A stretch of 26,069 nt of DNA from Tateyamaria sp. (GTDB lineage Bacteria; Pseudomonadota; Alphaproteobacteria; Rhodobacterales; Rhodobacteraceae), in NCBI GenBank assembly GCA_018668195.1, contig JABITU010000008.1, forward strand, positions 1-26,069, in the 5' to 3' direction. The position numbers and the translations under genes are program-made. Positions 1-8,686 of the stretch are shown here, piece after piece. How positions within the stretch are numbered: the stretch's first letter is position 1; each line of letters starts with the position of its first letter. Below the pieces are notes generated by a model, which was not told where the DNA came from, searched no databases, and saw only the letters and a program-made list of their open reading frames with translations.

Positions 1-1224
1 AAGAACTATTTTTACCCTGATCTGCCGCAGGGATACCAGATTTCGCAACTTTACCACCCCATCGTGGGTGAAGGCGAAGTGCTGGTGGAAATGGGCAACG
101 GGACTGCGCGACTGGTGCGGATCGAGCGGATTCACATGGAACAGGACGCTGGAAAATCAATCCACGACATGGATCCCAACATGTCCTTTGTTGATCTTAA
201 CCGTACAGGCGTAGCGCTGATGGAGATTGTCTCGCGCCCTGACATTCGTGGCCCTGAAGAAGCGGCCGCTTATCTCACGAAACTGCGTCAAATCCTTCGC
301 TATCTGGGCACCTGCAATGGCGATATGCAATCGGGTGCAATGCGCGCCGATGTCAACGTGTCGATCTGCTTGCCCGGTCAGTATGAGAAATATCAAGCGA
401 CGCAGGACTTCAGCCACCTCGGTACCCGCTGCGAGATCAAGAACATGAACTCCATGCGGTTTATACAGCAGGCCATCGAGGTCGAGGCACGCCGCCAAAT
501 CGCGATCGTCGAGAGTGGCGGAAAGGTCGATCAGGAAACCCGGCTTTATGACCCTGACAAGAGTGAAACCCGGTCCATGCGCTCTAAAGAAGAAGCACAT
601 GACTACCGCTATTTCCCTGATCCTGATCTGCTGCCCCTCGAGATTGAGCAAGCATGGGTCGACAATATTTCTGCCACTCTTCCCGAACTGCCTGATGCCA
701 AGAAATCGCGTTTTATTAAAGATTTCAGCCTGACCGACTATGACGCGTCCGTGTTGACCGCCGAGACAGACACAGCAATCTATTTCGAAGAGGTCGCCGC
801 AGGTCGCGATGGGAAACAGGCCGCCAACTGGGTGATCAATGAACTCTTTGGTCGCCTGAAAAAAGATGATCGCGACATCACTGTTTCGCCTGTGACACCT
901 GCCCAATTGGGTGGTATTATCGATTTGATTGCCAAGGGCGATATCTCGGGCAAGATCGCCAAAGATGTGTTTGAAGTCAGCTATACGACCGGTCGCGACC
1001 CCGCCGAGATCGTCGAGACCGAAGGCATGAAACAGGTGACCGACACAGGCGCAATCGAGGCCGCAGTAGACGACATTATCGCCGCGAACCCGGCGCAAGT
1101 GGCCAAGGCCAAAGAGAACCCCAAGCTTGCAGGCTGGTTCGTGGGCCAGGTCATGAAAGCCACTGGTGGCAAGGCCAATCCCAAGGCCGTGAACGAATTG
1201 GTGGCGAAAAAGCTGAACAGCTGA
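1..1224 (+). CDS. gatB: Aspartyl/glutamyl-tRNA amidotransferase subunit B, 3' part
   Basis: The reading frame is open from the first base and gives 407 residues; the start lies left of the window. GatB family proteins are about 480-500 residues, so roughly the first 90 are missing. The visible part starts in the conserved [15 protein letters not shown] stretch. It continues through [13 protein letters not shown], the [15 protein letters not shown] segment and [14 protein letters not shown], all hallmarks of the GatB catalytic domain, and ends in the helical YqeY-like tail (about the last 150 residues). In the family, GatCAB converts misacylated Glu-tRNA(Gln) and/or Asp-tRNA(Asn) to the amide forms in the cytoplasm; GatB binds the tRNA and activates the acyl group. 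A short hairpin (AGCTG-AAAA-CAGCT, 1256-1269) follows the stop but has no T-run, so it is only a weak terminator candidate. Confidence 0.97.
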   Translation, partial: KNYFYPDLPQGYQISQLYHPIVGEGEVLVEMGNGTARLVRIERIHMEQDAGKSIHDMDPNMSFVDLNRTGVALMEIVSRPDIRGPEEAAAYLTKLRQILRYLGTCNGDMQSGAMRADVNVSICLPGQYEKYQATQDFSHLGTRCEIKNMNSMRFIQQAIEVEARRQIAIVESGGKVDQETRLYDPDKSETRSMRSKEEAHDYRYFPDPDLLPLEIEQAWVDNISATLPELPDAKKSRFIKDFSLTDYDASVLTAETDTAIYFEEVAAGRDGKQAANWVINELFGRLKKDDRDITVSPVTPAQLGGIIDLIAKGDISGKIAKDVFEVSYTTGRDPAEIVETEGMKQVTDTGAIEAAVDDIIAANPAQVAKAKENPKLAGWFVGQVMKATGGKANPKAVNELVAKKLNS

Positions 1225-1492
1225 TAGCCGCCGCCGATACAATCTATGATGACATAGCTGAAAACAGCTGACACCATATTTCGCCCTGAAATCTTTGATC
1301 TTTGGCAGAGTTGGCTGTTTCAAATTTTCCGCTTAACTGTTTTATACGACGCGATATTAACAGTTTCGTCAGCGCACGGCTTTGTGGCTTCAACACGTGC
1401 CCTGTTCATCCACGCAAGAGCGGCGCATGACCTCTTTCCATCACCTGAACCCTATCCTAGTCTACCAAGGCACAGATAGAGAAAGGCCTGCC

Positions 1493-1987
1493 ATGTCCGC
1501 TCCGTTCCGCTCGTCGCTTCGCACCGTTCGTCCTGAATGGATCGACTATAACGGCCATCTCAATATGGCTTATTACAATGTACTCTTCGACGAATGCGCC
1601 GATGAGATTTATGAGCAGATGGGGTTTGGTCCCGACTATCATTCTGCCACAGGCAACACGACCTATGTTGCTGAATTTCATGTGGCTTATGTACGCGAAT
1701 TGCATGTCAACGACCCTGTCACCATTACCTTTCAGCTGATTGATTTCGATGCTAAACGCTTTCATTCTTATCAGGAAATCTGGCATCAGGATGGATGGAT
1801 GGCCGCCACAGGCGAGGCACTGACGCTTCATGTAGATCAATCCGGCCCACGTGTCGCTCCAATGCCTTCCGATGTTCTGGCAAAGGTCACTGAGCTACAC
1901 GAAAAGCACGCAAATCTACCCCGTCCTGATAGGGTCGGTGCAAGCATCGGGCTCAAACCAAGATCGGGCGTTACGCGAAAACCCTGA
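1493..1987 (+). CDS. Acyl-CoA thioesterase family protein (hotdog fold, 4HBT/YbgC-like)
   Basis: This 164-residue protein has the family size. Near its N terminus it carries the hotdog thioesterase signature D18-x-x-G-H-x-N followed by MAYYNVLFDEC, in which the Asp is the usual catalytic residue. The middle (AEFHVAYVRELHVNDPVTI, then the RFHSYQEIWH strand) fits the beta-sheet of the fold. No signal peptide or membrane segment is seen, so it is probably cytoplasmic. The frame is open further upstream, but the ATG at 1493 is preceded by a good AGAAAGG site and opens directly on the domain. The likely reaction is hydrolysis of an acyl-CoA thioester; the substrate cannot be read from the sequence. 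It stands alone between gatB and a long non-coding gap, about 270 bp after gatB, so it probably has its own promoter. Confidence 0.85.
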   Translation: MSAPFRSSLRTVRPEWIDYNGHLNMAYYNVLFDECADEIYEQMGFGPDYHSATGNTTYVAEFHVAYVRELHVNDPVTITFQLIDFDAKRFHSYQEIWHQDGWMAATGEALTLHVDQSGPRVAPMPSDVLAKVTELHEKHANLPRPDRVGASIGLKPRSGVTRKP

Positions 1988-2310
1988 CTTAACCACCGCG
2001 CCTGAAAATCCAAAATTTTAACATTTTAAGCGTTGCCTGGTGCTTCAGGCATTCTTTCAATGATAAAGAAGAATACAGATTGTCTGCTAGAGACACATCA
2101 TTTTATGTGCCGCAACAAAATCAACTGCCAAATCAAAAACATCGGCATGAAGCGCGCTAAAAATCCATGCGCTGACCCTAGGTTAGGTTTCACAACGTGT
2201 GGCTCTGCAACATAAGCGAGAGAATTTACGGTGGGTCAGCCGTAACGGTGCCCCTGCGAGATTTAATTGCGCAAAGGACAGGCCACAGATCAACGCATGC
2301 GAATGCGCGC
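1988..2310. other. Intergenic gap without a recognisable gene
   Basis: This stretch separates the thioesterase gene from the 3' end of bolA, so the two genes converge on it. It is richer in A+T at its left end. The short reading frames in it (for example on + from 2033) have no recognisable domain and no convincing ribosome-binding site. Short self-complementary patches exist, such as CACAT-CATTTT-ATGTG near 2094-2109 and CGCAT-TCGC-ATGCG near 2295-2308 (read on -), but neither is followed by a T-run. I see no tRNA, insertion-sequence remnant or known RNA motif. Confidence 0.5.
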
Positions 2311-2568
2311 TCACATGTCCAGATCTAGCGCCAAGGCGTGAATTCGACCGATCAGGTCCGGACCTAAAGCAGTGTGCACTGCTCGGTGACGTGATACTCT
2401 ATTTTTTCCTTTAAAAACATGGCTTCGCAACATGACATTAAAATGACTTTCGCCAGTGGCGGGTGCACCAGCGTGGCCCGAATGGCTGGCGCTGTCATCA
2501 ACGACAGTGATCTCGCGCGGGTCAAAGGCCGTGCGCAGCTTATCTTCGATCTCCTGCCTGACTGACAT
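2311..2568 (-). CDS. bolA: BolA family protein
   Basis: The 85-residue product is full length for the family and single-domain. It opens with the helix VRQEIEDKLRTAF and carries the BolA core GESHFNVMLRSHVF, followed by the R-x-x-x-H-R-A-V-H helix and the C-terminal IHALALDLDM. BolA proteins partner with monothiol glutaredoxins to hold or pass on [2Fe-2S] clusters, and in bacteria they also affect cell shape and stress responses; their place is the cytoplasm. It is divergent from the J-domain gene across a 75-bp gap that must contain both 5' ends. A run of eight A precedes its ATG, with a G-rich patch a little further upstream. The neighbourhood bolA, J-domain gene, cobS is one I recall from other Rhodobacteraceae. 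Confidence 0.9.
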   Translation of the reverse strand: MSVRQEIEDKLRTAFDPREITVVDDSASHSGHAGAPATGESHFNVMLRSHVFKGKNRVSRHRAVHTALGPDLIGRIHALALDLDM

Positions 2569-2643
2569 TTTTTTTCGCCACCCCCTTCAATCCTCGTCAC
2601 CAGAGTTTAAACTGTATCGCCTGAGTCGGAAAGGACAGTTCTT

Positions 2644-3276
2644 ATGCGCAAATCAGATCCCTTTGGTTTCGACATGTCTGTGTCGTCAGCCAAGAAGAAG
2701 AACCCGCGCGGCCGCCGCGGCATGTCTGGGGCGTCAGAGACGTCGACGCGGATCTGCGATCATGAGGGTTGCCAGGAAGCAGGCAAATTTCGCGCGCCCA
2801 AAGCGCCAGATGTTCTGGATGATTTTTTCTGGTTCTGCCAACAGCATGTGCGCGAATATAACCTCAAGTGGAACTTCTTTGATGGCACCACAGAGGCCGA
2901 GATCAACGCACAACAATCCAAGGATAAAGTGTGGGAGCGCGCCACCAAACCGATGAGCGATCCCGAGGCGCGCGCCTGGGCCCGATTGGGCATTGAAGAC
3001 CCCCACCAAGTTCTGGGCAATAACAGCACTCAAAACCCTGGGCGCAACAAACCGGGCGGCGGGCGCAAGCTGCCCCCTACTGAAAAGCGCGCACTCGAAA
3101 TTCTGGACATTGCCGACCCCGACACCAAAGCCGATGTTCGAAAGGCATACAAAGCGCTGATAAAAGTGCTGCACCCAGATATGAACGGCGGCGATCGAAG
3201 TCAGGAAGAGCAACTACAAGAGGTTGTCTGGGCTTGGGACCAGATCAGAGACAGCCGGAATTTCCGCGACAAATAA
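2644..3276 (+). CDS. J-domain protein (C-terminal DnaJ domain, putative zinc-binding N-terminal part)
   Basis: The 210-residue protein has its J domain at the C terminus, the reverse of classical DnaJ. Residues about 150-207 contain the K-A-Y-K-x-L helix and the invariant HPD at 177-179. J domains stimulate Hsp70 (DnaK) ATPase and deliver clients. The N-terminal 30 residues are basic and probably disordered. Residues 38-68 hold C38, C43, C65 and H68 (C-x4-C and C-x2-H), which could form a metal site. A W/F-rich segment (YNLKWNFFDG) follows, and residues about 125-147 are a Gly/Pro/Asn linker. A good GGAAAGGA site precedes the ATG. The gene lies 127 bp ahead of cobS on the same strand. A role as a dedicated co-chaperone for cobaltochelatase is my inference from position; no experiment is known to me. 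Confidence 0.85.
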   Translation: MRKSDPFGFDMSVSSAKKKNPRGRRGMSGASETSTRICDHEGCQEAGKFRAPKAPDVLDDFFWFCQQHVREYNLKWNFFDGTTEAEINAQQSKDKVWERATKPMSDPEARAWARLGIEDPHQVLGNNSTQNPGRNKPGGGRKLPPTEKRALEILDIADPDTKADVRKAYKALIKVLHPDMNGGDRSQEEQLQEVVWAWDQIRDSRNFRDK

Positions 3277-3403
3277 AGCGACCCCAGACGGAAATATAAC
3301 TTAGTAACGGCGCTTGCACTTTCCCTTGCCCTTTTCCGGTTTATGTTGCACCACCGACGGCGCGCCAGAGTGTGGCGTAGTCTGATTTAAAGGAAGATGC
3401 GAA

Positions 3404-4390
3404 ATGGCAGACGGCGGTATGGATATTAACGCAAAACCAAGCGCGGAAATTTCTGTACGCGAGGTCTTTGGGATTGACACTGACATGGTTGTCAAAGGGT
3501 TCGCAGATCGAAACGATCGGGTGCCCGAACTTGACAGCACCTACAAGTTCGATCCCGATACGACCTTGGCAATTCTTGCCGGGTTTTCCCATAACCGCCG
3601 GGTGATGATCCAAGGCTATCACGGGACGGGCAAATCGACCCATATCGAACAGGTCGCCGCCCGCCTGAACTGGCCCACCGTGCGTGTGAACCTCGACAGC
3701 CACATCAGCCGGATCGACCTGATCGGCAAGGATGCGATCAAACTGAAAGACGGTAAACAAGTTACTGACTTTCAAGAAGGTATCTTGCCTTGGGCGTTAC
3801 GCACGCCAACAGCAATCGTTTTTGACGAATACGATGCGGGCCGGGCCGACGTAATGTTCGTGATCCAGCGTGTGCTGGAAGTGGACGGCAAGCTGACCCT
3901 GCTCGACCAAAACAAAGTGATCGAACCACACCCCTATTTCCGGATCTTTGCGACCGCCAATACGGTGGGCTTGGGCGACACCACCGGCCTCTATCATGGC
4001 ACGCAACAAATCAACCAAGGGCAGATGGACCGTTGGTCGCTGGTTGCAACGCTTAATTATCTGTCAATCGATGCAGAGACAGCGATCGTTTTGTCCAAAA
4101 ACCCACATTATAACACTGCCGAAGGACGCAAGACCGTCAAACAGATGGTTACTGTGGCCGATCTGACGCGGACGGCCTTTATGAATGGCGATCTGTCAAC
4201 GGTCATGTCACCCCGCACCGTCATTGCATGGGCGCAAAACGCCGAAATTTTCCGCAATGTCGGCTACGCATTCCGCCTGTCCTTTCTGAACAAATGCGAC
4301 GAGCTGGAACGCCAGACAGTCGCCGAGTTCTACCAACGCCTGTTTGACGAGGAGTTGCCCGAAAGCGCGGCAAGCGTGAGCCTTGGGTAA
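3404..4390 (+). CDS. cobS: Cobaltochelatase subunit CobS (AAA+ ATPase)
   Basis: The product is 328 residues, the usual CobS length. It has the N-terminal CobS segment (residues about 14-45), then a MoxR-like AAA+ module with Walker [10 protein letters not shown] at 71-79, Walker B IVFDEYD at 138-144 and an ATAN sensor motif further on. CobS and CobT form the ATPase complex that works with CobN to insert cobalt into hydrogenobyrinate a,c-diamide in the aerobic cobalamin pathway, in the cytoplasm. The first ATG (3404) is chosen because an AAAGGA site lies just upstream; a second ATG five codons in (3419) is possible. cobT follows after 89 bp on the same strand, consistent with co-transcription. 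cobN is not in the window. Confidence 0.96.
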   Translation: MADGGMDINAKPSAEISVREVFGIDTDMVVKGFADRNDRVPELDSTYKFDPDTTLAILAGFSHNRRVMIQGYHGTGKSTHIEQVAARLNWPTVRVNLDSHISRIDLIGKDAIKLKDGKQVTDFQEGILPWALRTPTAIVFDEYDAGRADVMFVIQRVLEVDGKLTLLDQNKVIEPHPYFRIFATANTVGLGDTTGLYHGTQQINQGQMDRWSLVATLNYLSIDAETAIVLSKNPHYNTAEGRKTVKQMVTVADLTRTAFMNGDLSTVMSPRTVIAWAQNAEIFRNVGYAFRLSFLNKCDELERQTVAEFYQRLFDEELPESAASVSLG

Positions 4391-4479
4391 ATTGCCGAGC
4401 AATGCGGCGCAGTCAGTTTGATTGCTTGCGTGAAACCTGCAAGGATTAACCAAGCGCCACCAGCAACCCGAAAGCTGCC

Positions 4480-6357
4480 ATGAGCACCTCTTCTGATAAC
4501 CCCGCTGATCCGTTCAAAAAGGCCCTCGCCGAGGCCACCAAAGTACTGGCAAATGATCCGGAGCTGAATGTCAGCTATTCCGTAGATCCGTCAGGCGTGT
4601 CGGGTGATGCGATGCGGCTTCCGCAGGTATCGCGCCGGATGACCCGAGATGAGGTCATGCTTGCACGTGGCACGGCAGACGCCTTGGCCCTGCACCGGCG
4701 CTATCATAACGGGCAAACCCACGCCCGATATTCGCCGCAAGGGGACATGGCGCGTGAGCTATACGAGGCGATGGAAACAGCCCGCTGCGAGGCGGTGGGT
4801 GCGCGTGACATGCCCGGCACCGCGGGCAACATTGACGTCAAAATCAAGTATGATGCCATGCGCAAGGGTTATGACCAGTGCAAGCAGGCCAGCGATGTGC
4901 CCTTGTCTGCGGCCGCCGGTTACATGATCCGCCATCTTGCAACAGGTCGCGAGCTGCCCGCCGGGGCCAAAAATGCAATGGAATTGTGGCGCGGGTTTAT
5001 CGAAGATCAGGCCGGCGGAACACTCGAGAATCTGCAAGAGATCCTTGAGGATCAGGGGGCCTTTGCCCGTTTTGCCCGCCAGATTATCAGCGATCTCGGC
5101 TATGGTGATCAACTTGGCGATGATCCCGATCAACTGGACGAAGATCAGGAAGACGAAGCCGAAGAAGGTCAGGACGAAGATCAGGATCCAGACAGTACTG
5201 GCCAGGACGAACAAGATCAGGAAAACGAAGACGCAGCACCTGAATCATCGCAAGATGAACAGCAGGATTCCAGCCAAGCTCAGGTCTCAATGGATGACAT
5301 GGCCGATCAGGAACTGGGTGAAGAAGCCGAGATGCCCGAAGGCGAAGCACCACTGGAGCCACCCGCCCCGCAACCGGTTAGCGAAGCCGACCCCGATTAC
5401 CTCGTGTATCTAGATTCCCACGATGAAGAGATCAAAGCCGAGGATCTTGCCGAACCAATCGAACTTGAGCGTTTGCGCGCCTATCTGGATCAACAGCTAG
5501 AGCCACTCAAAGGTGCGGTAAGCCGCTTGGCCAACAAGTTGCAGCGCAGGCTTCAGGCGCAACAAAACCGGTCATGGGAGTTCGATCTAGAAGAAGGGAC
5601 GCTGGATGCCGGTCGTCTTGCCCGGATCGTGGCCAATCCAACAACGCCGCTGTCCTTCAAGGTAGAGAAAGACACCGAGTTTCGCGACACATGCGTCACG
5701 CTTTTGCTGGACAATTCCGGCTCGATGCGTGGACGTCCCATTTCGATTGCCGCGATTTGTGCCGATGTGCTGGCCCGCACCCTTGAACGGTGCAACGTCA
5801 AAGTCGAGATCCTGGGCTTTACTACCCGCGCATGGAAAGGTGGGCTGGCCCGCGAAGCGTGGCTGAACGACGGTCGCCCGACGCAACCGGGGCGTCTGAA
5901 TGACCTTCGGCACATCATCTATAAATCTGCGGATGCGCCCTGGCGCAGAGCGCGACCGAACCTTGGCCTTATGATGAAAGAGGGGCTGCTCAAGGAAAAC
6001 ATCGATGGCGAGGCTCTGGAATGGGCGCATCGTCGCATGGCTGCTCGGCCCGAGGCACGCAAGATCCTCATGGTAATCTCTGATGGCGCCCCAGTAGATG
6101 ACAGTACCCTGTCAGTGAACCCGGCCAACTATCTTGAAAAACACCTGCGTGACGTGATCGCAATGGTCGAGCGCAAGAAACAGGTCGAGCTGCTGGCGAT
6201 TGGGATCGGGCATGATGTGACCCGATACTACGACCGCGCTGTCACCATAACGGATGTCGAACAATTGGCCGGTGCCATGACCGAGCAATTGGCGGCTCTG
6301 TTCGACAGTGACCCGCGCGCCCGAGCACGCATAATGGGGATGCGCCGCACAGGCTGA
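4480..6357 (+). CDS. cobT: Cobaltochelatase subunit CobT (VWA domain)
   Basis: This 625-residue protein has the expected three-part CobT layout. Residues 1-206 are the N-terminal CobT domain. Residues about 207-300 are a strongly acidic low-complexity linker rich in Asp, Glu and Gln. Residues about 400-610 form a von Willebrand A domain with the MIDAS metal site D411-N-S-G-S-M and a second acidic loop in [10 protein letters not shown]. The family pairs with CobS to drive cobalt insertion by CobN; the acidic linker plus VWA/AAA+ pairing resembles the BchD/BchI subunits of magnesium chelatase. The site before the ATG (GAAAG) is weak, which would fit reading through from cobS, 89 bp upstream. 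No truncation or frameshift is visible. Confidence 0.96.
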   Translation: MSTSSDNPADPFKKALAEATKVLANDPELNVSYSVDPSGVSGDAMRLPQVSRRMTRDEVMLARGTADALALHRRYHNGQTHARYSPQGDMARELYEAMETARCEAVGARDMPGTAGNIDVKIKYDAMRKGYDQCKQASDVPLSAAAGYMIRHLATGRELPAGAKNAMELWRGFIEDQAGGTLENLQEILEDQGAFARFARQIISDLGYGDQLGDDPDQLDEDQEDEAEEGQDEDQDPDSTGQDEQDQENEDAAPESSQDEQQDSSQAQVSMDDMADQELGEEAEMPEGEAPLEPPAPQPVSEADPDYLVYLDSHDEEIKAEDLAEPIELERLRAYLDQQLEPLKGAVSRLANKLQRRLQAQQNRSWEFDLEEGTLDAGRLARIVANPTTPLSFKVEKDTEFRDTCVTLLLDNSGSMRGRPISIAAICADVLARTLERCNVKVEILGFTTRAWKGGLAREAWLNDGRPTQPGRLNDLRHIIYKSADAPWRRARPNLGLMMKEGLLKENIDGEALEWAHRRMAARPEARKILMVISDGAPVDDSTLSVNPANYLEKHLRDVIAMVERKKQVELLAIGIGHDVTRYYDRAVTITDVEQLAGAMTEQLAALFDSDPRARARIMGMRRTG

Positions 6358-6405
6358 AACCATTTCTTCGGGACAGTTTTCAAAATAGGAAAAGAGGGAC
6401 GCGGC

Positions 6406-8196
6406 ATGTTTCAGAGTTTCGAAGTCACCGCGCGGCCCGAACAGGGGCCACCGCGTATTGCGGCTCTGCGCGCGCAATTGACCAAAGAAAATCTCGACGG
6501 CTTCTTGGTTCCGCGCGCCGATGCTTATCAGGGTGAGTATGTCTCGGTCCGTGACGAGCGTTTGTCTTGGTTGACCGGTTTTACCGGATCAGCAGGCTTT
6601 TGTGCTGCTTTAAGCGATGTCGCGGGCCTTTTCATTGATGGCCGCTATCGCACGCAGGTCAAGGCGCAAACAGCAGACGTATACACCCCTGTGCCATGGC
6701 CCGAAGTTTCGCTTGCTGACTGGCTGATCGAACAGCTGCCCAATGGCGGGCGCGTCGGGTTTGATGCGTGGTTACACACACCCGGCCAAATCAGTCAGGC
6801 CGAGAGGTTACTGTACGGCACAGGCATTACATTGGTCCAGTCCGATAATCTGGTTGACCGCATCTGGGAAGATCAGCCATCACCGGCCGCCGCCCCAGCA
6901 AAGGTTCACCCCATTGAATTCGCAGGCGAAAGCCACATCGATAAATGTGCGCGCCTTGGTCAGTCCCTAACGCAAATGGGTGCAGCATCTGCCGTCATCA
7001 CATTGCCTGACAGCCTGTGCTGGCTGTTGAACATCCGCGGCGCGGACATTCCACGTAATCCCATCGCACAGGGCTTTGCCGTGCTGCACGCGGATGGCAC
7101 CGTCGATCTGTTCATGGACAAAGTGAAACTGGCCGAGGTTCGTGACCATTTGGGGACTGCAATCACCTGCCACGACCCGGTAACATTTTTAGACATGTTG
7201 GAACGTTTGCCCGGCTCAGTTCTGCTCGACAAGTCGTCAGTCCCCGTGCGCGTAGCAGACGTCATCGATAACAAGGTTCAGTGGGGCGACGACCCTTGCG
7301 CCCAGCCCAAAGCCTGCAAGAATGCCGCCGAAATTAGCGGCAGCGCCAAAGCGCATTTGCGCGATGGGGCCGCAGTTGTCGAACTGCTGGCATGGCTCGA
7401 TAACCAACCTGCAGGAAGCCTGACAGAAACACAGGCTGTGACCAAGCTTGAAACCCTGCGCCGTCGCGACAATGCGCTTCAGGATATAAGTTTCGAAACC
7501 ATCGCAGGCACTGGCCCAAACGGTGCAATCATGCACTACCGGGTCACCGCCGAAACTGACAGCCCACTGCAAGACGGGCAACTGATCGTACTGGACAGCG
7601 GAGGGCAGTACCTCGATGGAACAACCGATATTACCCGAACCATTGCCATTGGAGACCCTCCAGAAGAGGCATGTGCGGCCTTTACCCGCGTTTTGATGGG
7701 CATGATCGCTATGTCGCGGCTGCGCTGGCCCAAGGGATTGGCTGGGCGTGATATAGAAGCCATCGGCCGTGCGCCCTTGTGGTACGCGCATCAGGATTTT
7801 GACCATGGTCTAGGCCACGGTGTGGGAGCATATCTGTCAGTGCACGAAGGCCCGCAGCGACTTAGCCGTGTCAGCACGGTACCAATCCAAGCTGGCATGA
7901 TCCTGTCTAATGAACCCGGCTATTACCGGGAGGGGGCGTTCGGTATCCGCCTTGAAAACCTGATCGTCGCTGAGACGGCCACCACCCCCCAAGGCGGCGA
8001 TGAACACCGAAACATGCTACGGTGGCGCACTCTTACTTTTGCCCCCATAGACCGCCGGTTGATCATCAGCGATATGCTGGATAAACCGACACGCCTGTGG
8101 CTGAATAGCTATCACGCAGAAACGTTGGACAAGATCGGACCGCGGGTTTCACCAGATACGCGCTTATGGTTAGAACAGGCGACTGCCCCACTGTAG
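6406..8196 (+). CDS. Aminopeptidase P family protein (M24B Xaa-Pro aminopeptidase, long form)
   Basis: The product has 596 residues, the size of the long three-domain aminopeptidase P (two creatinase-like N-terminal domains, a pita-bread catalytic domain from about 310 to 535, and a C-terminal tail). All five expected metal ligands are present: D397 in LDSGG, D408 in GTTDITRT, H471 in GLGHGVGAYL, E503 in SNEPGYY and E517 in RLENL. The enzyme releases an N-terminal residue linked to proline, using two divalent metals, usually manganese. No signal peptide is seen, so it should be cytoplasmic. The ATG at 6406 follows an AGAGGGA site and lies 48 bp after cobT, so it may be read from the same message although no functional link to cobalamin is evident. 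Confidence 0.93.
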   Translation: MFQSFEVTARPEQGPPRIAALRAQLTKENLDGFLVPRADAYQGEYVSVRDERLSWLTGFTGSAGFCAALSDVAGLFIDGRYRTQVKAQTADVYTPVPWPEVSLADWLIEQLPNGGRVGFDAWLHTPGQISQAERLLYGTGITLVQSDNLVDRIWEDQPSPAAAPAKVHPIEFAGESHIDKCARLGQSLTQMGAASAVITLPDSLCWLLNIRGADIPRNPIAQGFAVLHADGTVDLFMDKVKLAEVRDHLGTAITCHDPVTFLDMLERLPGSVLLDKSSVPVRVADVIDNKVQWGDDPCAQPKACKNAAEISGSAKAHLRDGAAVVELLAWLDNQPAGSLTETQAVTKLETLRRRDNALQDISFETIAGTGPNGAIMHYRVTAETDSPLQDGQLIVLDSGGQYLDGTTDITRTIAIGDPPEEACAAFTRVLMGMIAMSRLRWPKGLAGRDIEAIGRAPLWYAHQDFDHGLGHGVGAYLSVHEGPQRLSRVSTVPIQAGMILSNEPGYYREGAFGIRLENLIVAETATTPQGGDEHRNMLRWRTLTFAPIDRRLIISDMLDKPTRLWLNSYHAETLDKIGPRVSPDTRLWLEQATAPL

Positions 8197-8273
8197 GTTC
8201 GGACGCAGTTGCGATTCATCTGTTTCGAGCTATCTTCCCATCAGCGACAGGCGAATAATAACGAGGTAGAGCC

Positions 8274-8618
8274 ATGGCCGATCACATTAAGGTCCTAAAA
8301 GCACACGGAACATGGAGCGTTCGCGCCGGTGGAGCGGTACTCGGAGAAACCTCAAACGCGTTTGAACTGTTTGAAGGGGAAGCACCGCCGGTAATCTACT
8401 TTCCTCGGAACAATATCGCCATGGCCTTCCTCGACCGCACGGATACCTCTACGCATTGTCCCAAAAAGGGCGATGCCAGCTATTTTTCCGTAGTGACCAA
8501 GTCACAAACACTGAAAAACGCAGTGTGGAGCTATGAGAACCCTAACGATTGCGTTGCCCAGATCAAAGATCATCTGGCGTTCCGCTCTGGCACAGAAATC
8601 ACAATCGAACAGATCTGA
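8274..8618 (+). CDS. DUF427 domain-containing protein
   Basis: The small protein has 114 residues and a single domain. It matches the DUF427 pattern as I remember it: an N-terminal GTWSVRAGGAVLGE strand, then PPVIYFPRNNIAM and CPKKGDASYFSV, and the final AWSYENP-type motif (here VWSYENP) near residue 84. DUF427 proteins are compact beta-rich proteins of unknown biochemical role. A GAGGTAGA site precedes the ATG. The gene is 77 bp after the aminopeptidase gene and is the last gene of the + strand run before the strands converge. No membrane segment or signal peptide is seen. Confidence 0.85.
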   Translation: MADHIKVLKAHGTWSVRAGGAVLGETSNAFELFEGEAPPVIYFPRNNIAMAFLDRTDTSTHCPKKGDASYFSVVTKSQTLKNAVWSYENPNDCVAQIKDHLAFRSGTEITIEQI

Positions 8619-8649
8619 TCAACTGGGCAAGGGTCGGCGGGTGGGCGCT

Positions 8650-8669
8650 TTTTGCGCGTATGCGCAAAA
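8650..8669. other. Perfect inverted repeat between convergent genes
   Basis: The arms are TTTTGCGC (8650-8657) and GCGCAAAA (8662-8669) around a 4-base loop GTAT. It lies in the 68-bp gap where the DUF427 gene (+) and the chloride channel gene (-) converge. That position suggests transcription termination. However, the T and A runs are inside the arms and no T-run follows the stem on either strand, so it is not a canonical intrinsic terminator. Confidence 0.35.
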
Positions 8670-8686
8670 CAGAGCACCAGACGGCC

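Noticed and set aside
157..1323. Long open frame (388 codons) on the - strand opposite gatB
   Set aside because: It is antisense to the clear gatB frame, has no recognisable domain and reflects codon bias of the real gene.
2033..2414. Small + strand frames in and beyond the gap before bolA
   Set aside because: No domain, poor start context and partial overlap with bolA on the other strand.
8650..8669. Canonical bidirectional intrinsic terminator between DUF427 and CLC genes
   Set aside because: The stem is perfect but no T-run follows it on either strand.
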